DNA from: Pelagibacteraceae bacterium
Lineage (GTDB): Bacteria; Pseudomonadota; Alphaproteobacteria; Pelagibacterales; Pelagibacteraceae
Direction: 5' to 3'
Assembly (NCBI GenBank): GCA_008638025.1
Contig: VTPF01000004.1
Location: 1-20,464 of the forward strand
DNA: 20,464 nt
Shown: positions 9,349 through 17,684 of the stretch, in pieces
How positions within the stretch are numbered: the first letter of the stretch is position 1
How the letters are laid out: every line of letters begins with the position of its first letter
Position numbers and translations under genes: made by a program
The notes under the pieces: generated by a model
Database searches by the model: none
What the model was told of the DNA's origin: nothing
Seen by the model: the letters and a program-made list of their open reading frames with translations, nothing else

Positions 9349-10310
9349 ACTATTTTTAATATTTTATTTTTAATTATTTGTGCAATTCTTTTAGTCTCAT
9401 AAAGCTTATCATAAGTCCAGTACTGTTCCGATGTATCCAAATCCTTGATAATATTTAACTTTGTAAACAAATCTAAAAACTTGATAAATCGGTAGTCATT
9501 TTTTTTAGATTTAAGACGTGCTAAATAAATAGGAGTTCCGGTTACGGCAGCTTCAGAAATCATAGATATCGAGTCTGATGTAATTATAATTTTTTTTGAT
9601 AATGCTAACGCCTCTACGTAATTTTTTCTAGACAAAGAACTGTCGATAATAATTTTTTTATTATCTTTATACTTTAAATTTAAAAAATTAACTATTTGAT
9701 TTGGAGTCCTTCTTGAAGTTACAATTCTTACTTCGTCAAAATCTTTAAAAAATAAATAATCAATTTTATTAAATAAGATCTTAATCTCATCTTCTAAAAA
9801 AGCATAATATTTATTTGGACCACCAAGAATTATAGAGAGTATATTTTTTGAGTTTTTATCTTTTCTCTTTTCTTCAATTTCTTCACGAGATATATAATGT
9901 ATTGCTCCTTGTGACTTAATAATATTTTCACCATTTAAACTATCGTGGTCAGGTACGATAATAAAATCAAATTCTGATATATTTATTTTTGGATCCTGAA
10001 TATGAATATTGATAATGTTATTATTCTTTTGAAAAAATCTTTTAAGTAAAATGGATGGTATTACGCTTTTCCTCCCACATGAAATTAAAAAATTTGGTTT
10101 TTTTATTTTTTCATTAATATTTACAATTTGATCAAAATTAAAAATTTTTTTATTTTTTGGTGTAAGCATTGGAGGAAAAAGACTCCAAAAACTATTGTAT
10201 ATAATTTTTTTATGCTCAAAATTTGCATCTAATGCCTTTGCTAAGCCCTCTACTTGACTTATCATGCCATGTGCGCCCTCTGTAAGTAACCAAGCATCAA
10301 TTTTTTGCAT
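9345..10310 (-). CDS. ELM1/DUF1022 family protein (GT-B-like)
   Basis: A 321-residue protein of the family named after plant mitochondrial fission factor ELM1, common in alphaproteobacteria and of unproven bacterial function. Its N-terminus, DAWLLTEGAHGMISQVEGLAKAL, fits the family's WxLxDG-x-GHxxQ-like opening, but with His at the usual Gly position. Later conserved patches are SCGRKSVIPSILLK (78-90), HIQDPKI (103-109), FIIVPDHD (116-123), ILGGPNKYYAF (161-171) and IITSDSISMISEAAVTGTPIYL (242-263). The last resembles the nucleotide-sugar site of GT-B glycosyltransferases, where a Ser/Glu-rich loop precedes a Gly-Thr-Pro. No signal peptide or membrane helix is seen. It heads a two-gene unit with the oxygenase and is divergent from trxB across 47 bp. 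A role in envelope glycan metabolism is only a guess. Confidence 0.82.
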   Translation of the reverse strand: MQKIDAWLLTEGAHGMISQVEGLAKALDANFEHKKIIYNSFWSLFPPMLTPKNKKIFNFDQIVNINEKIKKPNFLISCGRKSVIPSILLKRFFQKNNNIINIHIQDPKINISEFDFIIVPDHDSLNGENIIKSQGAIHYISREEIEEKRKDKNSKNILSIILGGPNKYYAFLEDEIKILFNKIDYLFFKDFDEVRIVTSRRTPNQIVNFLNLKYKDNKKIIIDSSLSRKNYVEALALSKKIIITSDSISMISEAAVTGTPIYLARLKSKKNDYRFIKFLDLFTKLNIIKDLDTSEQYWTYDKLYETKRIAQIIKNKILKIV

Positions 10311-10357
10311 TACAATATATATACCTAAATTAATTTTGCTGGTAATAAACTTAATAA

Positions 10358-11308
10358 ATGAGTCAAAAAAAAGAGGTACATTCTAAAGTTTTGATTATAG
10401 GTTCAGGTCCCGCAGGCTATACCGCCGCTATTTATGCTGCACGGGCAATGCTCAATCCTATTTTAGTTTCTGGAATGGAGCCAGGCGGTCAACTTACAAC
10501 AACGACAGATGTAGAAAATTACCCAGGATTTTCAGATGTAATTCAAGGTCCTTGGCTAATGGAAGAAATGAGAAAGCAAGCAGAAGCTGTTGGGACAATT
10601 TTTAAAAATGATATGATCAAAGAGGTTGATTTTAAAAAATACCCTCTTGAACTATTGGGAGAGAGTGGAGACAAATATACAGCCGAAACTGTTATAATAG
10701 CGACAGGTGCTCAAGCTCGCTGGTTAAATTTAGATTCAGAAACAAAGTTCAGAGGCTTTGGAGTTTCTGCCTGCGCTACATGTGATGGTTTTTTTTATAA
10801 AAATAAAGAAGTTGTGGTTGTTGGTGGAGGAAATGCCGCTGTTGAAGAGGCTTTATTTTTAACTAAATTTGCCTCAAAGGTTACACTAATTCATAGAAGA
10901 GATTCTTTACGTGCTGAAAAGCTACTGCAACAAAAAATACTTTCACATTCAAAAATAAAAATTATTTGGAATAATAAAATAAAAGAAATAGTTGGAACTG
11001 AAAATCCTAAAGGAGTAACTAGTGTAATTTTAGAAAACACCATAGACCAAAGTATTAGCAAAATTGATACCCATGGTATTTTTATTGCTATTGGACATGA
11101 CCCAGCAACTAAAATTTTTTCTAACCAAATTGAAATGGATAAAGAGGGTTATATAATTACTAAAGCAGACTCTACCAAAACAAATATTAAAGGAGTATTT
11201 GCTGCAGGTGATGTTAAGGACAAAACATATCGACAAGCAGTTACTGCTGCGGGTATGGGCTGTATGGCCGCTCTAGAAGCGGAAAAATTTTTATCTGAAA
11301 ATAACTAA
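10358..11308 (+). CDS. trxB: Thioredoxin-disulfide reductase
   Basis: FAD enzyme that uses NADPH to reduce thioredoxin in the cytoplasm. At 316 residues it has the usual length. It shows the FAD dinucleotide fold near the start (VLIIGSGPAGYTAAIYAARA), the redox motif CATC with Cys139 and Cys142 followed by DG, the NADPH fold VVVVGGGNAAVEEALFL (152-168), the NADPH-selective HRRDSLRA at 179-186, and the C-terminal FAD motif GVFAAGDVKDKTYRQAVTAAG. The intact CxxC and HRRxxxRA motifs make it a true NADPH thioredoxin reductase rather than a ferredoxin/flavodoxin NADP reductase relative. No Shine-Dalgarno sequence is visible. Its stop codon overlaps that of the opposing aminotransferase gene. Confidence 0.97.
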   Translation: MSQKKEVHSKVLIIGSGPAGYTAAIYAARAMLNPILVSGMEPGGQLTTTTDVENYPGFSDVIQGPWLMEEMRKQAEAVGTIFKNDMIKEVDFKKYPLELLGESGDKYTAETVIIATGAQARWLNLDSETKFRGFGVSACATCDGFFYKNKEVVVVGGGNAAVEEALFLTKFASKVTLIHRRDSLRAEKLLQQKILSHSKIKIIWNNKIKEIVGTENPKGVTSVILENTIDQSISKIDTHGIFIAIGHDPATKIFSNQIEMDKEGYIITKADSTKTNIKGVFAAGDVKDKTYRQAVTAAGMGCMAALEAEKFLSENN

Positions 11309-12504
11309 ACTAAATCTTTACAATACTGCTCGATCTTATTTAAAGCATTAATTAAATTATCCATCGAAGTTGCATATGATATTCGAAAATAACCTTCTAA
11401 ACCAAAAGCAGAACCCTGGACTACTGCAACACCGGTAATTTCTAATAATGAAGTGACAAAATCTGTATCGTTTTCAATTTTTCTTCCGTTCTTATCTTTT
11501 TTACCAATGCATTGCTTGCAACTTGGAAAAACATAAAAAGCACCTTTTGGATTTTTGCAGTTTATTCCTTTAATTTCATTTAGTCTTTTAACTACAAAAT
11601 TTCTTCTATCTTTAAATGCATCAGCTCTTGGTTTAATAAAATCTTGAGTCCCATTTAAAGCTTCTACTGCTGCAGCTTGACTGATCGAAGATGTGTTTGT
11701 TGTGGATTGTGATTGTATTTTTCCGATTGCTTGAATTAATTCTTCGGAACCACCTGCATATCCTACTCTCCAACCTGTCATTGCGTATGATTTGCTCAAT
11801 CCATTTACCGTCAACGTTCTAGAAAATAGAGAAGGAATTTCAGCTATAGTAAAAAATTTTAAATTATCATAAAGTACATGCTCATAAATATCATCTGACA
11901 TAATCTGAACATGTGGAAATTTTTCCAATACTTTTCCAATTCCCCTCAATTCTTCTTCAGTGTATACCGAGCCAGTCGGGTTTGATGGTGAGTTTAAAAT
12001 TATCCATTTAGTCTTATTATTTATATTTTTTTCAATCTGTTCTGGGGTAACTTTAAAATCATTATCCTCTCCACATTCTATAAATTTTGGAGTTCCGCCG
12101 GCCAACAAAACTATATCAGGGTAAGAAACCCAATAAGGAGCTGGTATTAAAACTTCATCACCTGGATTAATTGTTGCCAAAATTGCATTGAAAATTACAT
12201 GTTTTCCACCAACACCTACTGTAACTTGCTTTTCATTGTAAAATAAATTGTTCTCTCTCTTAAATTTTTCAATGATAGCTCTTTTTAACTCGATTGTGCC
12301 ATCTACAATTGTGTATTTAGTTTTTCCTTTTTGAATCGCTTCAATTGCAGCTTGCTTAATATTATCGGGTGTATCAAAATCAGGCTCTCCTGCCCCCAAG
12401 GAAATAATGTCTTTACCAGAAGCTTTAAGCTCTGTTGCTTTTTTAACCACAGCCATAGTCGGAGATGGTTTTATTCTATTTAAAGATGCTGATAGTATAC
12501 CCAT
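11305..12504 (-). CDS. aspC: Aspartate/aromatic-type aminotransferase (class I, PLP)
   Basis: PLP enzyme moving amino groups between aspartate (and possibly aromatic amino acids or prephenate) and 2-oxoglutarate. The 399-residue sequence matches class I fold-type I enzymes of the bacterial I-beta type: LGAGEPDFDTP (36-46), NSPSNPTGSVY (171-181, Asn175 contacting PLP), SDDIYEHVLYD (203-213), the Schiff-base Lys238 in NGLSKSYAMTGWRVGY, and Arg374 in FRISYATS for the substrate carboxylate. In alphaproteobacteria such enzymes are sometimes bifunctional aspartate/prephenate aminotransferases; the sequence read by eye does not decide this. Only 15 bp separate its ATG from that of divergent uvrB, so its promoter must reach into the uvrB coding region: TTGATA at 12530-12535 and TTATTT at 12507-12512 (minus strand, 17-nt spacer) are possible boxes. 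Confidence 0.93.
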   Translation of the reverse strand: MGILSASLNRIKPSPTMAVVKKATELKASGKDIISLGAGEPDFDTPDNIKQAAIEAIQKGKTKYTIVDGTIELKRAIIEKFKRENNLFYNEKQVTVGVGGKHVIFNAILATINPGDEVLIPAPYWVSYPDIVLLAGGTPKFIECGEDNDFKVTPEQIEKNINNKTKWIILNSPSNPTGSVYTEEELRGIGKVLEKFPHVQIMSDDIYEHVLYDNLKFFTIAEIPSLFSRTLTVNGLSKSYAMTGWRVGYAGGSEELIQAIGKIQSQSTTNTSSISQAAAVEALNGTQDFIKPRADAFKDRRNFVVKRLNEIKGINCKNPKGAFYVFPSCKQCIGKKDKNGRKIENDTDFVTSLLEITGVAVVQGSAFGLEGYFRISYATSMDNLINALNKIEQYCKDLV

Positions 12505-12519
12505 TAAAATAATTTAAAA

Positions 12520-14664
12520 ATGTCAAACTTATCAAGTGTTCATACATCAGTTGCCAAAAACAAAAAAGATAATTTTTATCAAAAATTAGAAGGTGGAAAG
12601 CAATTTAAATTAACATCAAATTTTACTCCTGCTGGAGATCAGCCCGATGCTATCAAACACTTAAAAGAAGGTCTCCTTAAAAATCAAAAGAATCAGGTTT
12701 TGTTAGGCGTTACTGGTTCTGGAAAAACTTTTACAATGGCTAAAATTATAGAAGAATTAAATCGCCCAGCTCTTATTCTAGCTCCCAACAAAACCCTTGC
12801 AGCTCAACTATATGGAGAGATGAAAAGTTTTTTTAATGAAAACTCAATAGAATATTTTGTATCGTATTATGATTACTATACTCCTGAAGCTTATGTACCT
12901 AGATCCGATACTTATATAGAAAAAGAGTCTGCCATAAATGAGCAAATTGATAGGATGAGACACTCAGCTACAAGATCTTTGATTGAAAAAGATGATGTGA
13001 TCATTGTTTCCAGTGTTTCTTGTATTTATGGTCTAGGCTCAGCAGAATCATATTCTAAAATGACTATGATTTTTGAAAAAAATAAAAATTATATAAGAGA
13101 TCAAGTTATTAAAGGATTGGTAGAACTACAATACAAAAGAAATGATCAAAATTTTTACAGAGGTACTTTTAGAGTTCGTGGAGAAAATATTGAAATATTT
13201 CCATCCCATCTCGAGGATCGAGCATGGAGAATTTCTCTAGAGGATGAAAAACTTGTCCATATTAAACAATTTGACCCATTAACAGGTGATCAAACTGAAG
13301 ATTTGGATATTATAAAAATTTATGCAAATAGCCACTATATTACTCCTAGACCTACAGTGCAGCAGGCCATAAAAGAAATAAAAATTGAATTAATAAAAAC
13401 ATTAGAAAAATTTAGAAATGAAAATAAGCTTCTAGAGGCACAAAGACTTGAGGAAAGAACAAGATTTGATTTAGAAATGATAGAAGCAACCGGATCATGC
13501 TCTGGAATAGAAAACTATTCTCGTTTTTTATCAGGCCGCAAACCAGGTGAGCCACCTCCTACTTTATTTGAATACCTTCCTGATAATTCAATTGTTTTTG
13601 TAGATGAAAGTCATGTTACAGTTCCTCAACTGAATGGAATGTATAAAGGTGACTATACTAGAAAAAAAACTTTATCTGATTATGGGTTTAGATTGCCGTC
13701 ATGTATGGATAATAGACCATTAAGATTCGATGAGTGGGATATGATGAGACCTCAAACTATCTTTGTTTCCGCAACACCCGGTAATTGGGAGCTTGACCAG
13801 GCCAAAGGTGTTTTTGCTGAACAGATAATAAGACCTACAGGTTTAATTGATCCAGAAATATTTATTCGCCCTGCAAAAAACCAGGTTGATGATTTACTTG
13901 CGGAATGTGTAAATATTAGCAAAAAAAATCAAAGAGTATTAGCCACAACTCTTACAAAAAAAATGGCAGAAGATTTAACCGAATATTTGGACGAAAATGG
14001 AATTAAAGTTCGTTACATGCATTCAGAAATTGATACTTTGGAAAGAATTGAAATCATTCGAGATTTAAGATTGGGTGTTTTTGATGTGCTGGTTGGCATT
14101 AACCTTCTTAGAGAAGGTCTTGATATCCCTGAATGTTCATTAGTAGCAATTTTAGATGCAGATAAAGAAGGTTTTTTAAGATCAGAAACTTCTTTAATAC
14201 AAACAATTGGTAGGGCAGCAAGAAATATAGAAGGAAGAGTTATCTTGTATGCAGATATGGAAACCAAAAGTATAAAAAAAGCCATCGAAGAAACTGACCG
14301 AAGAAGGGATAAACAAAAACTTTATAATAAAAAAAATAATATAACCGCACAAAGTATTCAAAAAGATATTGGTGATATCTTAGAAAGCGTTTATGAAAAA
14401 GATTACTTAAATATAAGTAAAGATGTAGAAGTTGGACATAATCTAAAAAAACACCTAAAAGCTCTAAAAAAAGACATGTTAAATGCAGCTGACAATCTTG
14501 AATTTGAAAAAGCTGCGAAAATTAGAGATGAAATTAAAAAACTTGAGAATTCTGATTTAGGATTGGCAATTAACTCGAGCATCAAAAAATATGGTCCCAA
14601 CAACTCATTATTTGGAAGATCCACACAAGGAAAAGCAGGCAGTAAGGCAAAGAAAAAAAGATAA
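12520..14664 (+). CDS. uvrB: Excinuclease ABC subunit UvrB
   Basis: Damage-verifying helicase-like subunit of nucleotide excision repair: loaded by UvrA, it then recruits UvrC. The 714-residue protein has Walker A GVTGSGKT (63-70), the damage-gripping beta-hairpin region [20 protein letters not shown] (116-135), the DESH box (362-365), SATPGNWE (417-424), motif [12 protein letters not shown] and motif [11 protein letters not shown] (561-569). A C-terminal UVR domain (about 643-678, [17 protein letters not shown]) contacts UvrC. About 27 residues precede the conserved [17 protein letters not shown]; the EGGKQF part fits extensions I know from alphaproteobacterial UvrB, and no other in-frame start codon is present, so the ATG is accepted. 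No Shine-Dalgarno sequence is visible, and the 15-bp gap to aspC leaves almost no leader. The stop abuts the next ATG. Confidence 0.98.
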   Translation: MSNLSSVHTSVAKNKKDNFYQKLEGGKQFKLTSNFTPAGDQPDAIKHLKEGLLKNQKNQVLLGVTGSGKTFTMAKIIEELNRPALILAPNKTLAAQLYGEMKSFFNENSIEYFVSYYDYYTPEAYVPRSDTYIEKESAINEQIDRMRHSATRSLIEKDDVIIVSSVSCIYGLGSAESYSKMTMIFEKNKNYIRDQVIKGLVELQYKRNDQNFYRGTFRVRGENIEIFPSHLEDRAWRISLEDEKLVHIKQFDPLTGDQTEDLDIIKIYANSHYITPRPTVQQAIKEIKIELIKTLEKFRNENKLLEAQRLEERTRFDLEMIEATGSCSGIENYSRFLSGRKPGEPPPTLFEYLPDNSIVFVDESHVTVPQLNGMYKGDYTRKKTLSDYGFRLPSCMDNRPLRFDEWDMMRPQTIFVSATPGNWELDQAKGVFAEQIIRPTGLIDPEIFIRPAKNQVDDLLAECVNISKKNQRVLATTLTKKMAEDLTEYLDENGIKVRYMHSEIDTLERIEIIRDLRLGVFDVLVGINLLREGLDIPECSLVAILDADKEGFLRSETSLIQTIGRAARNIEGRVILYADMETKSIKKAIEETDRRRDKQKLYNKKNNITAQSIQKDIGDILESVYEKDYLNISKDVEVGHNLKKHLKALKKDMLNAADNLEFEKAAKIRDEIKKLENSDLGLAINSSIKKYGPNNSLFGRSTQGKAGSKAKKKR

Positions 14665-15417
14665 ATGCATCAAACTATTTTAATAACTGGAGCAGCGCAG
14701 CGTATCGGAAAAGAAATTGCAATTTTTTTTGCAAAAAAAGGATGGAATATAGTTTTACACTTTAATAAATCAAAAAAAAATGCGCTTTTGGTTCAAAAAC
14801 AAATTCATAAGATTGGAGCAAAATGCTTAATAATAAAAGCTGACCTGTCAAAACTTTCTGATTTAAAAAAAATATTTTCAGTATCTAACCAAAAAATGGG
14901 AGTGGTTAACTGTTTGATTAATTGTGCCTCCGTTTTTGAAAATGATAATATTGAAAAATTTAACCAAAAAAAATGGCAAGCTCATTTTGATATAAACTTA
15001 AAAGCGCCTGCAATTTTATCTTCATACTTTTCTAAACAAAAAAAAATAAAAAATGGAAATATAATAAACATTATTGACCAAAGAATTTTTAAGCTAACAC
15101 CATATTTTTTATCTTACACCTTAAGTAAGGCAGGTTTGCATACATTAACAAAGGTACTGGCAATGAGGTTCGCTCCCAAAATAAGAGTAAATGCAATAGC
15201 TCCGGGACCAGTTATGAGAAACCATAGACAATCTAAATTACATTTTAAAAAACAATTTAAAAATACCTTATTGCAAAAAAAAGTTGAAATCAGTGATATA
15301 TGTAATTCAATTGAATTTATAATTAACAATAAATCTACAACTGGTCACACAATTCCTATTGATAGTGGACAGAGTATGGCTTGGCAAACTCCAGATTTAA
15401 TAAATATCAAAGAATAA
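14665..15417 (+). CDS. SDR-family oxidoreductase, FolM/pteridine-reductase-like
   Basis: A 250-residue short-chain dehydrogenase/reductase. It has the NAD(P) motif TGAAQRIG (8-15; the Arg is typical of NADPH-using pteridine reductases), INCAS with Asn86, and the catalytic set Asp138 (IIDQR), Tyr151 and Lys155 (SYTLSKAGL). An Asp in place of the usual catalytic Ser is the hallmark of pteridine reductase PTR1 and FolM-type dihydromonapterin/dihydrofolate reductases. RVNAIAPGPV (174-183) completes the fold. Its direct neighbour is folB, 3 bp downstream, which supports reduction of a dihydropterin as its job. It could alternatively serve as an auxiliary dihydrofolate reductase if folA is missing; the window cannot tell. 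The ATG follows the uvrB stop with no gap. The SDR family is certain, the pterin substrate likely. Confidence 0.82.
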   Translation: MHQTILITGAAQRIGKEIAIFFAKKGWNIVLHFNKSKKNALLVQKQIHKIGAKCLIIKADLSKLSDLKKIFSVSNQKMGVVNCLINCASVFENDNIEKFNQKKWQAHFDINLKAPAILSSYFSKQKKIKNGNIINIIDQRIFKLTPYFLSYTLSKAGLHTLTKVLAMRFAPKIRVNAIAPGPVMRNHRQSKLHFKKQFKNTLLQKKVEISDICNSIEFIINNKSTTGHTIPIDSGQSMAWQTPDLINIKE

Positions 15418-15420
15418 AAA

Positions 15421-15834
15421 ATGAATATAAAAAAAAATAACAAGATTATTAAAATTTTTGAAAAAAAAACTATTAACGACAAGGTTCAAAAAGTTTTTAT
15501 TAAAGACTTAATCATAGACAAAATTTTTGGCTTTTACCCAAAAGAAAAAGAAAAGCCACAAAAACTCAAATTTAATATTAAACTAGAATTAAATAACAAT
15601 ATTACATTTAATGACTCAGATTTAAAATCTATTGTTGATTATGATGATATAATAAAAATTATTCATAGTATTTTAGATAAAAAAATTAACTTTTTAGAAA
15701 TTTTAGGGGAACAAATTACTGAAGCAATATTGGAAAATGACAAAATTCAAGCAATTGAAATGCGGATTGAAAAATTAGATATTTTAAAAAAAGGTTCTGT
15801 TGGATTTGAAATTAATAAACGTAGAAAGTCATGA
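15421..15834 (+). CDS. folB: Dihydroneopterin aldolase FolB
   Basis: Probable dihydroneopterin aldolase, which splits dihydroneopterin to 6-hydroxymethyl-dihydropterin and glycolaldehyde in folate synthesis. The 137-residue protein has family features in order: VFIKDLIIDKIFGFYPKEKEKPQ (from about 25, with the conserved Gly...Glu...Gln pattern), LKSIVDYDDIIKII (tunnelling-fold helix), INFLEILGEQITEAIL (FLE-type pterin anchor region) and the C-terminal MRIEKLDILKKGSVGFEI with Lys in the usual KP position (here KL). The first 22 or so residues, Lys/Ile/Asn-rich, are an extension; I see no better start. The sequence is divergent, and epimerase-like FolX relatives share the fold, but the FolM-like neighbour supports a pterin role. 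The stop overlaps the uvrC start by 4 nt (ATGA). Confidence 0.8.
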   Translation: MNIKKNNKIIKIFEKKTINDKVQKVFIKDLIIDKIFGFYPKEKEKPQKLKFNIKLELNNNITFNDSDLKSIVDYDDIIKIIHSILDKKINFLEILGEQITEAILENDKIQAIEMRIEKLDILKKGSVGFEINKRRKS

Positions 15835-17684
15835 GCACCCTGCATTTTGGCCAAGAAATAATAAAATCTAAAATAAAAATAATTCCAAACAGCCCAGGCA
15901 TCTATAAATTTTTGGATGATAAAGATAAAATACTATATATTGGAAAAGCAAAGAACCTACCAAAAAGACTCTTGAATTATACATCTGGCTCTGGATTAGC
16001 TATCAGAACTCAAAGACTAATTTCTAATATAAAAGAAATAGAAGTAATAACCACCTCAAATGAGTCGGAGGCCTTGCTACTAGAAGCCAATCTAATTAAA
16101 AAATTTAAGCCAAGATTTAACGTTCTGCTTAAAGATGACAAATCATTTCCGTACATCCAAATTAGATTGAGTGATAACTGGCCTCAATTAACTAAATTTA
16201 GAGGTAAACATAATGAGCATGACTTATTTTTTGGACCCTTTGCATCAATTGGATCCGCAAACTGGACAATTAAAATGTTACAAAAGGTTTTTCAACTGAG
16301 AGTTTGTGATGATCATAATTTTAACAATAGAAGTCGTCCATGTATTTTACATCAGATAAAACGCTGCTCAGCACCCTGTACAAATGAAATTACAAAAAAT
16401 GATTATGACAAATCTGTCAATGAATGTGTCGATTTTCTAAATGGAAAATCAAGATCAATACAAAAAAAATTTTCTAAAGAAATGGAGCAAGCAAGTCGTG
16501 ATCTAGATTTTGAAAAAGCAGCTATATTTAGAGATAGAATAAAATCATTAACACAAATTCAATCTTCTCAACAAATTAATAAAAATAACTTTGTTGATGC
16601 TGATTTGGTAGTCTCTTATAGACTTGAGAATATTACTTGCATTGTCGTTTTCTTTTATCGATCTAAACAAAATTGGGGAAATCAATGTTTTTTTCCTAAA
16701 CATGATATAGAAAATAGCGAAACAGAGGTTATGGAGTCTTTTTTAGCTCAATTTTATGAAAATAAAATCCCTCCAAAAGAAATTATTTTAAATATAAAAC
16801 CAAATAATTTAGATCTTTTAGAAAAAGCTTTATCAAATAAATATAATAAAAAAATCATTTTTAAAATTCCAAAACAAAAAAATCAGTTAACTATTATTAA
16901 TGTGGCAATACAAAATGCAAAAGAGACTTTGCAAAGAAAATTACTTGGGTCTGAAAAAAATAATGAATCTTTAAAGCAACTTTCAGAATTTTTTAAACTT
17001 AATTTTATTCCAAATCTAATTGAGGTATATGATAATAGTCATATTCAAGGAACTTCTGCGATTGGTAGTTTTATTAGTTTTGGAGAAGATGGTTTTTTAA
17101 AAAATAGATATAGAAAATTTGATATTAAAAATCCTCTCACCAAACCTGGTGATGATTATGCAATGATGAACGAAGTAATTCATAGAAGATTTTCAAAACT
17201 TGTCAAAAAAGAAGTGGATAATGATACAATTCCTGATCTTCTGATTATAGATGGGGGCAAAGGACAATACTCAACTGTTCGAAAAAAACTTGATGAACTT
17301 GGTTTTCATGATTTACAAATAATAGCAATTGCAAAAGGAAAAAATAGAAATGAAGGTAACGAAACTTTTATTTCTAATAATCAAGAAATTAAAATTAACA
17401 AAAACAACCCACTATTATTCTTTATGCAAAGATTGAGGGATGAGGCCCACAGATTTGCCATTTATACCCATAGAAAAAAAAGAAAAAAAACTTTTACAAA
17501 ATCTTTATTAGATGAAATCCCAGGAATTGGCAGGGGAAGAAAAAAACTATTATTAAATCATTTTGGCTCTGCACAAGAAATAAGTGGCGCCAGTATGGAA
17601 GATTTGAAAAAAGTAGAGGGAATTAGTGAACTTATTGCAAAAAAAATATATAACTATTTTCACCTTAATAAAAATTTTCTATGA
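15831..17684 (+). CDS. uvrC: Excinuclease ABC subunit UvrC
   Basis: Dual nuclease that cuts on both sides of the lesion held by UvrB. The 617-residue protein has the N-terminal GIY-YIG nuclease (about 20-100: GIYKFL with Tyr25, ILYIGKAKNL with Tyr36, and Glu85), a Cys cluster, a UVR domain (about 210-245, LDFEKAAIFRDRIKSL), the RNase H-like nuclease (Asp401 in EVYDNSHIQG, Asp474 in LLIIDGGKGQ, His540 in RDEAHRFAI) and tandem helix-hairpin-helix motifs at the end (IPGIGRGRKKLLLNHFGS; VEGISELIAKKIYNYF). Cys159, Cys171, Cys179 and Cys183 have the spacing of the E. coli UvrC iron-sulfur ligands. It overlaps folB by 4 nt and pgsA by 4 nt, so translation is probably coupled along the cluster. Confidence 0.98.
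   Translation: MSTLHFGQEIIKSKIKIIPNSPGIYKFLDDKDKILYIGKAKNLPKRLLNYTSGSGLAIRTQRLISNIKEIEVITTSNESEALLLEANLIKKFKPRFNVLLKDDKSFPYIQIRLSDNWPQLTKFRGKHNEHDLFFGPFASIGSANWTIKMLQKVFQLRVCDDHNFNNRSRPCILHQIKRCSAPCTNEITKNDYDKSVNECVDFLNGKSRSIQKKFSKEMEQASRDLDFEKAAIFRDRIKSLTQIQSSQQINKNNFVDADLVVSYRLENITCIVVFFYRSKQNWGNQCFFPKHDIENSETEVMESFLAQFYENKIPPKEIILNIKPNNLDLLEKALSNKYNKKIIFKIPKQKNQLTIINVAIQNAKETLQRKLLGSEKNNESLKQLSEFFKLNFIPNLIEVYDNSHIQGTSAIGSFISFGEDGFLKNRYRKFDIKNPLTKPGDDYAMMNEVIHRRFSKLVKKEVDNDTIPDLLIIDGGKGQYSTVRKKLDELGFHDLQIIAIAKGKNRNEGNETFISNNQEIKINKNNPLLFFMQRLRDEAHRFAIYTHRKKRKKTFTKSLLDEIPGIGRGRKKLLLNHFGSAQEISGASMEDLKKVEGISELIAKKIYNYFHLNKNFL

Noticed and set aside
14102..14118. Perfect 7-bp hairpin ACCTTCT-TAG-AGAAGGT.
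   Set aside because: It is inside uvrB over the conserved motif V codons (NLLREGL) with no T-run after it; probably coincidental.
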